NCBI GenBank assembly: GCA_024233305.1
Contig: JACKPV010000031.1
Location: forward strand, 208,189-272,188
Source of the DNA: Verrucomicrobiales bacterium
Lineage (GTDB): Bacteria; Verrucomicrobiota; Verrucomicrobiia; Limisphaerales; J093
Direction of reading: 5' to 3'
Length of the DNA stretch: 64,000 nt
A program made the position numbers and the translations under genes. The notes beneath the pieces are model-generated. The model was not told where the DNA came from, made no database searches, and saw only the letters and a program-made list of their open reading frames with translations. Position 1 is the first letter of the stretch; every line of letters begins with the position of its first letter. This document shows positions 55,062-63,195 of the stretch, piece after piece.

Positions 55062-55739
55062 TCATTTCACCAGCTCGCACGGGGTGTCCGGACGGAGATT
55101 GCAGGCGTTGCCTTCATCGGTGTCGATGTGGACCTCGAGTTTGAAGCTGGGATCGACGCGCACCAACATCTGCTCGAGGGCGATGCCGCACGGTCCGCCA
55201 ATCTTGAGCCGCATGGCGTCGCCTTTGTTCACGCCGTAAAATGCCGCGTCGTCAGGGTGCATGTGCACGTGCCGGAGCGCTCGAATGACGCCGTGGGTCA
55301 TTTCAAAGAAGCCCGCCGGTCCCATCAGCATGCAACCGGGTGTGCCTTCGATGTCGCCCGAGATACGCAGCGGAATGTCAAACCCGAGCGCAATGGCGTC
55401 CGTATAGGCCAGCTCGATCTGGTTGATGTTCCGGCACGGCCCCAGAATGCGCAGGTTCGAGATAACGCGGCTGCGCGGGCCGATCAGGGTGATGGCTTCT
55501 TTCGCGGCAAACTGGCCGTCCTGGTAAAGCCACTTGTGCACCTGGAGTTGGTGCCCCTTCCCAAACAGCGCCTCGACCGCCTCCTGGGTCAGGTGACAGT
55601 GCCGCGCGCTGATGTTCACCACCAGCGGATTCGGCGCGGCGGCCACGCGCGGCATCGGCTTGCCCAGCCGTTCGTAAACGACCTGCCGCACGAGGTGCTC
55701 GACCACCGCCCGATGAATGGATGGCTTTGGCGTGCCCAT
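55062..55739 (-). CDS. pduL: PduL-type phosphotransacylase
   Basis: A 225-residue phosphotransacylase, first gene of the microcompartment operon. It transfers acyl groups between CoA and phosphate and recycles CoA inside the shell. Two zinc-binding regions are present, NISARHCHLTQ (about residue 43) and ALRHVHMHPDDAAF (about residue 150), with PRSRVISNLRILGP between them. An N-terminal helix (PSIHRAVVEHLVRQVVYERL) is a probable encapsulation peptide. It is divergent from the DeoR regulator gene, with an 86-bp control region between them. Confidence 0.92.
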   Translation of the reverse strand: MGTPKPSIHRAVVEHLVRQVVYERLGKPMPRVAAAPNPLVVNISARHCHLTQEAVEALFGKGHQLQVHKWLYQDGQFAAKEAITLIGPRSRVISNLRILGPCRNINQIELAYTDAIALGFDIPLRISGDIEGTPGCMLMGPAGFFEMTHGVIRALRHVHMHPDDAAFYGVNKGDAMRLKIGGPCGIALEQMLVRVDPSFKLEVHIDTDEGNACNLRPDTPCELVK

Positions 55740-55780
55740 GATTCGCCGCCAACAATGCCGGACCGCAGAAATCCGTCAAC

Positions 55781-55810
55781 AATAATCTTGCAAAATCTTC
55801 CAAAATCTCC
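55781..55810. promoter_or_regulatory. Three 10-bp direct repeats between pduL and the DeoR gene
   Basis: AATAATCTTG, CAAAATCTTC and CAAAATCTCC follow each other without spacing (55781, 55791, 55801). A 10-bp period places the three copies on the same face of the helix. The site lies centrally in the 86-bp divergent gap, so it is a likely operator for the DeoR-type regulator of the microcompartment. No separate -10 box was clear. Confidence 0.55.
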
Positions 55811-55825
55811 CACCACTCTTCCAAC

Positions 55826-56608
55826 ATGCAGCCCGAGGAACGCCAGAAGCGGATCGAGGATTACCTGCAAAAGGTCGAATTCGCCTCCCTCGAGGAACTC
55901 GCCGAGCAGGTCGAAGCCTCCGTGTCGACCGTCCGCCGGGATCTCGGGGTCCTCGAAACCAGCGGCAACATCCGGCGCACCCACGGCGGCGCCCGCCTCG
56001 TCAATCCCCGCACGGACGAGTTCGTGTTCAACGCCCGCGACACCCATCAATTGCCCGAGAAGGAAGCCATCGGACGACTCTGCGCGGAACTCATCCTGCC
56101 GGGGCAGACAGTCATCATCGACGCCGGAACCACCGCTTACCACGTGGCCCGTTACATCGAGCCAAAGAAGCCGCAAATCATCACGAACTCGCTGCCGGTC
56201 GCCAACCAGTTCAGTTCTGCCACGCTGGTCGAAACGATCGTCACCGGTGGCGTGTTGTATCCCCGCTTGGGTGTCCTCGTGGGCCCGCTGGCCGTGGAAA
56301 CCCTCTCCCACATGCATGCGGATGTGGCCGTGATGGGTGCCGGCGGCATCACCAGCGAGGGGGTCTTCAACTCGCACGCGCTGTTGATCGAGATCCAGCG
56401 GGCCATGATGCGCGCTGCTCAGAAGGTCATCTTCTGCCTCGACCACACCAAACTCGGCCGCCGAACCGTGGCCCGCCTTTGCGGCCTCGATGAAGTCGGA
56501 GTTCTGGTCACCGATGCCGACGCTGATCGTGAAGTCATCACCAGCTTCCGCGACGCGGGGGTGGAGGTGCACCAACCGGTCCGCGAAGCCGCCGCTGTAG
56601 CCCCCTGA
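55826..56608 (+). CDS. DeoR-family transcriptional regulator of the microcompartment operon
   Basis: A 260-residue repressor. The N-terminal winged helix has EERQKRIEDYLQKVEFASLE and the recognition helix in ASVSTVRRDLGVLETSGNIR, with the THGGAR turn. The C-terminal sugar-phosphate-binding domain has VIIDAGTTAYHVARYI, ADVAVMGAGGITSEGVF and CLDHTKLGRRTVARL. DeoR regulators respond to phosphorylated sugars, and fuculose or rhamnulose phosphate is inferred. It is divergent from pduL and probably binds the 10-bp repeats at 55781-55810. Confidence 0.92.
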   Translation: MQPEERQKRIEDYLQKVEFASLEELAEQVEASVSTVRRDLGVLETSGNIRRTHGGARLVNPRTDEFVFNARDTHQLPEKEAIGRLCAELILPGQTVIIDAGTTAYHVARYIEPKKPQIITNSLPVANQFSSATLVETIVTGGVLYPRLGVLVGPLAVETLSHMHADVAVMGAGGITSEGVFNSHALLIEIQRAMMRAAQKVIFCLDHTKLGRRTVARLCGLDEVGVLVTDADADREVITSFRDAGVEVHQPVREAAAVAP

Positions 56609-56776
56609 AGGCAATGGTTCGCCAGCGCCCCGGCACAGCAACCCGCGGCGCCCTTCGCGGGTAGGCCGTCCCCGGACTTCCCCGAACGTCTTGCCGCCCC
56701 CCCCACGGCGGCCCCCGACATGAGCGACGACCGGGCCTGCGGGGACCTTCCACCGGCCATCTGCCGAAGCCGTCGA

Positions 56777-57196
56777 TCAATGCCCCCCTGCGACGGTGTA
56801 TCCTGCACGGCGCAAATCCTCGGCCAGATCCCGCTCCATCTGGAGAGCCGCCTCGTAGGGCATTGGATTGAGGTGCGCGTAAAGGTCCGGCAGCAGGCGG
56901 ACGCCATGCTCCCTGACCAACCTGGCGGCCTTGCACCCCTGTCGATGATTGGCAAATCGCTCCTCGGGAGTGAGCCCCGTCATCCCCACGTAGACGCAGG
57001 GCAAACCGGGCCGGCGACCCGGGTTGGACCGCACAACCGCGACCACTTGCGCGGCGGCAGGATCGAGCAGCACGACGTAGACATGGTGGTGGTGGGACGC
57101 CGGCGCCAGAGGGGCGGCAGTCGCTCGCCCCCGCCGACGAACTGGCTGCTGCTCACGGCCAACCGGCCGGAATTGTCGAAGGGTGCGCCGCTTCAT
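56777..57196 (-). CDS. GIY-YIG-like nuclease domain protein
   Basis: A 139-residue protein read from the ATG at 57196 (MKRRTLRQFRPVG). After a basic leader, VYVVLLDPAAA and YVGMTGLTPEERFANHRQG match the GIY-YIG nuclease core with its Tyr and Arg, and LYAHLNPM and GYTVAGGH follow. The usual GIY is replaced by VYV, so catalytic competence is uncertain. It has no partner genes. It is flanked by the DeoR gene and a sulfatase, and is divergent from the latter with a gap of about 300 bp that shows no further gene. Confidence 0.7.
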   Translation of the reverse strand: MKRRTLRQFRPVGREQQPVRRRGRATAAPLAPASHHHHVYVVLLDPAAAQVVAVVRSNPGRRPGLPCVYVGMTGLTPEERFANHRQGCKAARLVREHGVRLLPDLYAHLNPMPYEAALQMERDLAEDLRRAGYTVAGGH

Positions 57197-57493
57197 GGCC
57201 CGTGGTTGTGCGGGAAGAATGACGCCTCGGACCACCCGGGAGCGAGCTGGTTTTTCGCCGCGTCCCCTGCAACCCTCTCCTCCCCGCCGGAGGAAAGGGA
57301 GAAGGTACGCTCGCTTCCGCCGGAGCGTCCAGCGCGGCGATGCCTACGGCGCCTCGACCCGGACTCGGAAGAACAGCGGGCCGGCGGCCTTTTCCGGGCG
57401 CACCACAGACTTGGCAAGGGCGGTTGGAAAGACTACCAACGGGCAAAGACCTCACGCCAAATGCAGGCCGGCCTGCCAACACGAATCCGGAAC

Positions 57494-58951
57494 ATGCCCT
57501 TTGCTAAGCCCGCTCCCGCCTTGGTCGAATGCCTTGATCGAATGGGGCGTTGCGGCTTGGTCGCCACCCTGCTGCTCCTCGCGACCTTGCCTGCTCAATC
57601 GGCCGCCCAACCGAACATCGTGTTCCTGATGGCCGATGATCTCGGCTGGACCGATCTGGCGTGCATGGGCTCCGACCTGCACGAGACTCCGAACCTCGAC
57701 CGGTTGGCGGCGGAAGGCGTGCGCTTCACCGACGCCTACGCAATGTCGGTCTGTTCTCCGACCCGCGCCGCGATCCTGACCGGCAAGCACGCCGCCCGGT
57801 TGCATTACACGATCTGGCGGGAAGGCTCCTTTCGTCCGCCGACCGACCGACCGTTGATCCCGCCCGCCACCGTCGGGGATCTCCCGCTGGAGGAACGGAC
57901 ACTCGCCGAGGTGTTGAAAGAAGCGGGTTACCTGACCTTCCACGTGGGCAAATGGCACGTCGGCGACGCGGCTCATTCGCCGGAAACCCAGGGGTTCGAT
58001 CTGAACATCGGCGGCACCCATTGGGGAGCGCCGAACACCTATTTCTGGCCCTTCAGTGGCGCCGAGTACTACCGCGAGTACCGCTATGTCCCGGGCCTGG
58101 GGCTCGGTCAGCCGGGACAGTTCCTTACCGATCGACTCACCGACCAGGCCCTCGAATTGATGGAGGCGGCCGGGGACCGACCGTTCTTCCTCAATCTGTG
58201 GTTTCACAACCCGCACACGCCGATCGAGGCCAAACCCGAGTTGGTCGCCCACTACGAGGCCCGGCTCCGGGCGGGAATGCGCCACCGCAACGCGGTCTAC
58301 GCCGCGATGATCCACACCCTCGACGCGAATGTCGGCCGCATCCTGGAGAGGCTCGACGAACTGGGTGCCGCCGAACGCACCCTGGTCCTTTTCACCTCGG
58401 ACAACGGCGGGTTCGTGAACGTCTCACGGGGCCGGCAGGTGGCGGACAATCATCCCCTGCGCTCGGGCAAAGGATCGCTTTACGAGGGTGGCATCCGGGT
58501 GCCTCTGATCGTCCGCTGGCCGGGAGTCACCGCTCCGGGCTCCATCTGCCGGGAGCCGGTCGTATGCATGGATTTTTTCCCCACGTTCGCCGCCGCCGCC
58601 GGGCAGGCCGCGCCGTCCGCTCTCGACGGCCGCAGCCTGCTGCCGTTGCTCCGAAACCCCCGGGCCACCCTCGACCGCGAAGCCCTGTTCTTCCACTACC
58701 CGCACTATTATCCCACCACGACGCCAGTCAGTGCCGTGCGGGCAGGGGAATGGAAACTCCTCGAGTATCACGAGGACGGGCGGCAGGAACTCTACAACCT
58801 GAACGCCGACCCCGGCGAGTCGGCGAATCTGGCCCTGGCGCTTCCGGCGAAGGTGGCGCAATTGAATTCCTCGCTCCGATCGTGGAAAGGGGCGGTTGAA
58901 GCACAAATGCCGCAGCCGAATCCGGCTGCGGCAAACAGGCGCGCTCAGTGA
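57494..58951 (+). CDS. Secreted sulfatase (S1 family)
   Basis: A 485-residue sulfatase. I start at 57494 (MPFAKPAPAL); the ATG at 57542 (MGRCGLV) would give a shorter signal peptide and is an alternative. The signal peptide ends near AQSAAQP. MADDLGWTDL is the metal site and VCSPTRAAILTGKH the CxPxR formylglycine motif; GKWHVGD and DNGGFVN follow. It is only a paralogue, not a near copy, of the sulfatase at 22145. It is convergent with a pseudopilin gene, with a hairpin across its last codons. Confidence 0.9.
   Translation: MPFAKPAPALVECLDRMGRCGLVATLLLLATLPAQSAAQPNIVFLMADDLGWTDLACMGSDLHETPNLDRLAAEGVRFTDAYAMSVCSPTRAAILTGKHAARLHYTIWREGSFRPPTDRPLIPPATVGDLPLEERTLAEVLKEAGYLTFHVGKWHVGDAAHSPETQGFDLNIGGTHWGAPNTYFWPFSGAEYYREYRYVPGLGLGQPGQFLTDRLTDQALELMEAAGDRPFFLNLWFHNPHTPIEAKPELVAHYEARLRAGMRHRNAVYAAMIHTLDANVGRILERLDELGAAERTLVLFTSDNGGFVNVSRGRQVADNHPLRSGKGSLYEGGIRVPLIVRWPGVTAPGSICREPVVCMDFFPTFAAAAGQAAPSALDGRSLLPLLRNPRATLDREALFFHYPHYYPTTTPVSAVRAGEWKLLEYHEDGRQELYNLNADPGESANLALALPAKVAQLNSSLRSWKGAVEAQMPQPNPAAANRRAQ
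58909..58932. terminator. Perfect 10-bp hairpin at the convergent sulfatase/pseudopilin ends
   Basis: GCCGCAGCCG, loop AATC, CGGCTGCGGC. It overlaps the last sulfatase codons. On the minus strand it is followed by ATTTGTGCTT, a weak T-rich tail that would suit the pseudopilin transcript. On the plus strand no T run follows. Confidence 0.45.
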
Positions 58952-58963
58952 TTGCTGGACCGC

Positions 58964-59833
58964 TCAGAGCGGCGTCCACTTGGTGTGCTTGTAGCGCTGG
59001 TAGACCCAGCGGAAATCCGGGTTGTTGGCGGTGCCTCCGCTCCAGTAGAAGCTGCTGATCCCGTTGGCTGAATCGGTCGCCGCCTTGATGGTCCCTTGGT
59101 CGACCCAGTTGTGCAGCTCCGCGTGGCCGTCCACAAAACCGATCGTGCTGACGTGCCCGTGGAAGATGGCGAACGGATCCACCCATCCCGCGCCCGGGTT
59201 CACGTTGATGACCCACGTCCCGTTGTTGTAGCTGCGCGGGTCGGCCTCCTCGATGAAGAGCATCGCCTCGCTGGGGCCCAGGACCTCGGTCATCTTGACA
59301 TACGGCGGCTGGTTCTGACTTTGCCAGGTCACGGAACGGTTCGCGTCATTCCAGCCGTTCATTCCGTTGGCCTTGGAGTAGCTGTCGAAGGCCCAGCCAC
59401 GGCCGGGTTTGAGGCGCTTCGTCCGCAGGTCCCCGGGACAATGGTAGCTGCCGAAACCGTCCACGTACTGGTAGAGCGGACTGGCCCGCAGGCCCTCCTC
59501 GACCCGGTCCATGGCCGCTTCGATGGTCATCCCGGCGGTGAGGTTGTTGAAGGCGCCGTTCAGCATGGGGCCCTTCCAGAAGCCGCCGGCGGGATTGCCG
59601 TAGGTGCCGATCATTTCGTCGTCATTGTCCCCGGCGTACATGATGAAGCCCAGACCGAGCTGCTTCTGATTGCCGACGCAGACGGAACCGGTAGCCTTGA
59701 GTTTGGCGCGGCTCAGGGCGGGGAGGAGCATGCCCGCCAGGATCGCAATGATCGCAATCACCACGAGCAGCTCGATCAGAGTGAACCCGGCGCCGCGGGG
59801 GCGCCGCACAGGTGAGAGGTTGCCGGTTTTCAT
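58964..59833 (-). CDS. Type II pseudopilin with H-X9-DG domain
   Basis: A 289-residue protein. The prepilin cleavage site and helix are GAGFTLIELLVVIAIIAILA, at about residues 14-33 from the start at 59833 (MKTGNLSPVRR). YHCPGD and GFVDGHAE belong to the pseudopilin head, and the H-X9-DG motif reads HGHVSTIGFVDG. It is a paralogue of the pseudopilin at 23671-24507 and would be assembled by the GspE/GspF machinery. The start is preceded by a low-GC stretch that may hold its promoter. Confidence 0.88.
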   Translation of the reverse strand: MKTGNLSPVRRPRGAGFTLIELLVVIAIIAILAGMLLPALSRAKLKATGSVCVGNQKQLGLGFIMYAGDNDDEMIGTYGNPAGGFWKGPMLNGAFNNLTAGMTIEAAMDRVEEGLRASPLYQYVDGFGSYHCPGDLRTKRLKPGRGWAFDSYSKANGMNGWNDANRSVTWQSQNQPPYVKMTEVLGPSEAMLFIEEADPRSYNNGTWVINVNPGAGWVDPFAIFHGHVSTIGFVDGHAELHNWVDQGTIKAATDSANGISSFYWSGGTANNPDFRWVYQRYKHTKWTPL

Positions 59834-59936
59834 CGTAGGGGCTTCGCTTTTCGTACGGTGCGTTTCGGTTGGTGAGCAATATGTGTTTTGAGAATAAGAG
59901 CCCCCTACAAAAAGCGCAAGCGCCACGTGGGGCCGG

Positions 59937-60878
59937 TCAAGCCGCCTCGTCGGCCGGCAGCCGCCCGCCATTCACCAGGTAAAGCACGGCCATGCGAACC
60001 GCCAACCCGTTGGTCACCTGTTCGAGGATGACGGACCGCTCGCCGTCCGCCACCTCCGAGTCCACTTCGACCCCGCGGTTGATGGGGCCGGGATGCATGA
60101 TGATGGCGTCAGGTTTCGTGCCCGCCAGCCGTTCCCGGTTGATGCCGAACAAGGCGGTGTATTCCGCCAGCCCCGGAAAACGGCTCCGCCGCTGTCGCTC
60201 GTGCTGGATGCGCAGCAGGTTGATGACGTCCGCATCCTCGATGGCCGCCTCCAGGTCATGCACCACCCGGCAACCGAGTTCCTCGAAGGTGCGCGGCACC
60301 AGCGTCGGCGGGCCGCACAACGTCACGTGCGCCCCGAGTTTCTGCAGGCCCCAGATGTCCGAGCGCGCCACCCGGCTGTAAAGGATGTCGCCGAGAATCG
60401 TAACCCGCAGCCCCTCGAACGAGCCCTTCTTCTCGCGGATCGTGAACAGGTCGAGCAACCCCTGTGTCGGATGCTCGTGGGCGCCGTCTCCGGCGTTGAT
60501 GACGTGGGCGTTCAGCACCCGGGCGAGGAAATGCGGGGCGCCCGCCGCCTGATGACGGATCACGATGAAATCCGCGTTGAGTGCCTCGAGGTTCTTTGCG
60601 GTGTCCTTGAGGGATTCGCCCTTCTTCAGGGAGGAGGCTTCGGCGGTGAAGTTGATGAAATCCGCGCTCAATCGGTGTTCTGCCAGCTCGAAACTGATCC
60701 GCGTGCGGGTCGATGGCTCGACAAACAGGTTCACCACCGTCTTGCCCCGGAGCGCCGGGACCTTCTTGATCTTCCGCTCCCCGACCGCCTTGAAATGCCG
60801 CGCGGTGTCGAGAACCTCGAGAATTTCCCCCGCCGAAAGGGATTGCAGGTCGAGCAGGTGTTTGCGCGTCCAGGTCAT
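59937..60878 (-). CDS. pyrB: Aspartate carbamoyltransferase catalytic subunit
   Basis: A 313-residue enzyme catalysing the committed step of pyrimidine synthesis. The carbamoyl-phosphate site is FVEPSTRTRISFELAEHRL (written in part), GAHEHPTQGLLDL binds substrate, and MHPGPINRGVEVDSEV is the C-terminal signature. It starts at 60878 (MTWTRKHLLDL) and overlaps the pyrR stop by 4 bp (ATGA), so the two are co-translated. No pyrI subunit is visible. Confidence 0.95.
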   Translation of the reverse strand: MTWTRKHLLDLQSLSAGEILEVLDTARHFKAVGERKIKKVPALRGKTVVNLFVEPSTRTRISFELAEHRLSADFINFTAEASSLKKGESLKDTAKNLEALNADFIVIRHQAAGAPHFLARVLNAHVINAGDGAHEHPTQGLLDLFTIREKKGSFEGLRVTILGDILYSRVARSDIWGLQKLGAHVTLCGPPTLVPRTFEELGCRVVHDLEAAIEDADVINLLRIQHERQRRSRFPGLAEYTALFGINRERLAGTKPDAIIMHPGPINRGVEVDSEVADGERSVILEQVTNGLAVRMAVLYLVNGGRLPADEAA

Positions 60879-61441
60879 GGGAGAATTCCTTTTGTCGGGC
60901 CGGGGCTCATCACCACCTGAACCACGCGGTCCGCGTCGCCGAACAGCACATCCACCCGGTCCCCGGGCTGGCTGGTGACGACCTTGCCGACGAAATCCGC
61001 CTGGATGGGGAGTTCCCGCAGCCCGCGATCCACGAGCACCGCGAGTTGCACCCGCCGCGGACGCCCGAGGTCCGTCAAGGCGTCCAGGGCCGCGCGCCCG
61101 GTCCGACCGCTGCACAGCACATCGTCCACCAGAATCACATCCTTGCCCGAGATGTCGGCGGGCACGGAGGTCGAGTGGATTGCCGGCGCTAGGCGGTGAT
61201 CGAGGTCGTCGCGATGCATCGAGACATCCAGGTCGCCCGAGAGCACCGTCTGCCCGGAGAGGCGGCCCATTTCCGATGCCAGGTGCCGGGCCACCGGGAC
61301 CCCACCAGTCTGGATGCCAAGCAGCACCACGCTGGCGGCGGACCCCGGCCGGTCCAGAATCTCCTGCGCGAGCCGCCGGATGGCGGCCTCCGCCTCTGCG
61401 GTTTCCATCAGCACGTGCGGCACGGACATGTCAGCGCTCAT
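60875..61441 (-). CDS. pyrR: PyrR-type bifunctional uracil phosphoribosyltransferase/attenuator
   Basis: A 188-residue phosphoribosyltransferase-fold protein. The PRPP motif is VILVDDVLCSGRTGRAALDA, with GIQTGGVPVARHLA as an upstream loop. I prefer the ATG at 61441 (MSADMS), with 61429 as alternative. PyrR family members regulate pyr genes by attenuation and also make UMP. It directly precedes pyrB with a 4-bp overlap, the usual pyrR-pyrB pairing. A specific attenuator hairpin upstream was not identified. Confidence 0.92.
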   Translation of the reverse strand: MSADMSVPHVLMETAEAEAAIRRLAQEILDRPGSAASVVLLGIQTGGVPVARHLASEMGRLSGQTVLSGDLDVSMHRDDLDHRLAPAIHSTSVPADISGKDVILVDDVLCSGRTGRAALDALTDLGRPRRVQLAVLVDRGLRELPIQADFVGKVVTSQPGDRVDVLFGDADRVVQVVMSPGPTKGILP

Positions 61442-61514
61442 TCGCAACGTCCCCAACCGCCGGCGCACCCGACGCGCTCCGCCCCTCCGTGCTCATCCCC
61501 TGCCCGTCCGGTCT

Positions 61515-61730
61515 TCATCGTCCGCGGCGACTTGCGCGGCTTCGCAGCCAGCCGTTCCGGTAATGGAACACCCAATCGGTGAGGGCCCAGTCGAAACCCA
61601 CATCGCGACCCTGCTTTTCCGACTCGATCCACTTGTGACGGTCGATCTCGGCGCGCTCCGCCACGAACTCCCGGTACAACGTCGTTCCCTCGCAAAACTT
61701 GCTGGTATGGTTGTGCATCGTCGCGCTCAT
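61515..61730 (-). CDS. Small conserved-looking protein, 71 aa
   Basis: The start at 61730 gives MSATMHNHTSKFCEGTTLYR. The sequence is rich in aromatic and charged residues (DWALTDWVFHYRNGWL) and ends Arg-rich. I recognise no named domain, but the composition and the absence of a competing frame suggest a real small gene. It lies 73 bp upstream of pyrR on the same strand and could be co-transcribed. Confidence 0.6.
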   Translation of the reverse strand: MSATMHNHTSKFCEGTTLYREFVAERAEIDRHKWIESEKQGRDVGFDWALTDWVFHYRNGWLRSRASRRGR

Positions 61731-61876
61731 GGGCCAAACACCCGCGTCAGGCAAATTGCTTCTGGCGAATCTAGCAACCGCGCCCCGCCTGACAACCCCT
61801 TTTGCGTCCCAACTGCGCGTCGGAACTCACTCCACGCCGCCGCCCGGCGGGCGCCAGATCGGGGGGGAAATGCCGA

Positions 61877-63190
61877 TCAGCGCGCCACCTCCAGGATCCG
61901 GATCATGGTGGCGGGTTGGGGATCCTCGGGACGGCGGTCCCGGTTCGGTCGCGCGGTGGCCTGGGTGAGGTAGTGCTCCTGGCCCGCCGGCAGGGGACCG
62001 ATGTTCGTGGCGCGGATGTTTGGGGCCACCTGGCGCTCCTCATCGCCCCGCCCGGTGCGCCGCTCCGGACGCCAGCCCGCATCGTTCGTCGACCGCAATG
62101 TGAACGCACCGCGGGCCGGATTGATCAGCGCGGAGGCGTATCGCACCTCGAGTTGATCGCCGGAAATCAGGCTCAACCGCGGGATGGGTGGGTATTCAGG
62201 AATGGTGCCCCGCCCCTCGAACCAGAACCGCACGGTCCAGTCGGAGATCTGGATCACCGTCCATCGTCCCGCCACGGGCGTTGCCACGAAGAGCTGGTTC
62301 CGGCCGTCGGCATCGAAGCGCGTGTAACCGATGAAGGGAATTCCCTGTTCGGAGACCACGAGAGCGCCCCCGTTCATCAATCCGCGGCGTTGCGGAATCG
62401 GGTCCACCACCTGGGCGGTTTCCGGACGAATGGGCAGCGCGAGGGCCTCCCCGTTCGAGCGTTCCCATGTCGCGCCCTGATCGCGGCTGCGCGCGTAGCA
62501 TACGTCGAAGTTGGTTTCCACATCCGGCGTTTCACGCCAGCACCAGGCGATGTGCCAGGACCCGGTCGCATCCTCGACAATCCCGCCGAACGGATACGCG
62601 TTGCAGGTCGGCCGGCGATCCCGGCCGCTGATGAACGCCCGCCCGGTCCCGTTCCAGCTGCGGGTTGCCTCGTCGTAGTGCACCAACACCCGCTGGCCGT
62701 CGCCGCTGCCGCCGTCGCGGTACATCATGTGGGTCGAACCGTCCCGGGACTGGATCACGCTCGGGTAGGTCACCCGGTCCTCCAACTGGCCGCTCCAGCG
62801 GTGAACGGCCTCGAAGGACTGAATATCCCGCGGGTTCGTCGTCCGGTAATAACGGAGCGGAGCGCCATGCATGTTCCCGGTGAGATGCAGGTAGCCGTCC
62901 CGATCCTGGAACAGGACCAACCGGTTGTGCGTATCCCACCCGACGCGTTCGGGCAGCGTGGCAAATTCCCATGCATCCGAATCGAGCCGGCGTTTGGCCA
63001 CCGTCGCCTGATGGTCCGCCGCGTAGAAGGCGAGGTACTGGCAGGCGCCGTCCGAAATGAGGCAACGCCCCCCGTTGACGGGATGGGAAGCGAGCCCCTC
63101 CGCCACCTCAACGGTGCGGACCACCGTCTGCGCGCACAACCCGAGGGCGGAGATCGCCGCGAGTCCGAAAGCCAGCCGACCGGTCTTCAT
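61877..63190 (-). CDS. Exported BNR-4 repeat protein (polysaccharide-lyase-like propeller)
   Basis: A 437-residue protein. I use the ATG at 63190 (MKTGRLAFGLAAISALG), giving a signal peptide ending near ALGLCAQ. The propeller has the BNR-4 layout: GWDTHNRLVLFQDRDGYLHL, VTYPSVIQSRDGSTHMMYRD, FGGIVEDATGSWHIAWCWRE (partial) and SRDQGATW. Relatives include PL24/25-type ulvan lyases and related glycan-active proteins; lyase activity here is unproven. It follows a pseudopilin gene (63196) by 5 bp on the same strand, so the two are probably co-expressed. Confidence 0.8.
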   Translation of the reverse strand: MKTGRLAFGLAAISALGLCAQTVVRTVEVAEGLASHPVNGGRCLISDGACQYLAFYAADHQATVAKRRLDSDAWEFATLPERVGWDTHNRLVLFQDRDGYLHLTGNMHGAPLRYYRTTNPRDIQSFEAVHRWSGQLEDRVTYPSVIQSRDGSTHMMYRDGGSGDGQRVLVHYDEATRSWNGTGRAFISGRDRRPTCNAYPFGGIVEDATGSWHIAWCWRETPDVETNFDVCYARSRDQGATWERSNGEALALPIRPETAQVVDPIPQRRGLMNGGALVVSEQGIPFIGYTRFDADGRNQLFVATPVAGRWTVIQISDWTVRFWFEGRGTIPEYPPIPRLSLISGDQLEVRYASALINPARGAFTLRSTNDAGWRPERRTGRGDEERQVAPNIRATNIGPLPAGQEHYLTQATARPNRDRRPEDPQPATMIRILEVAR

Positions 63191-63195
63191 GGCGG

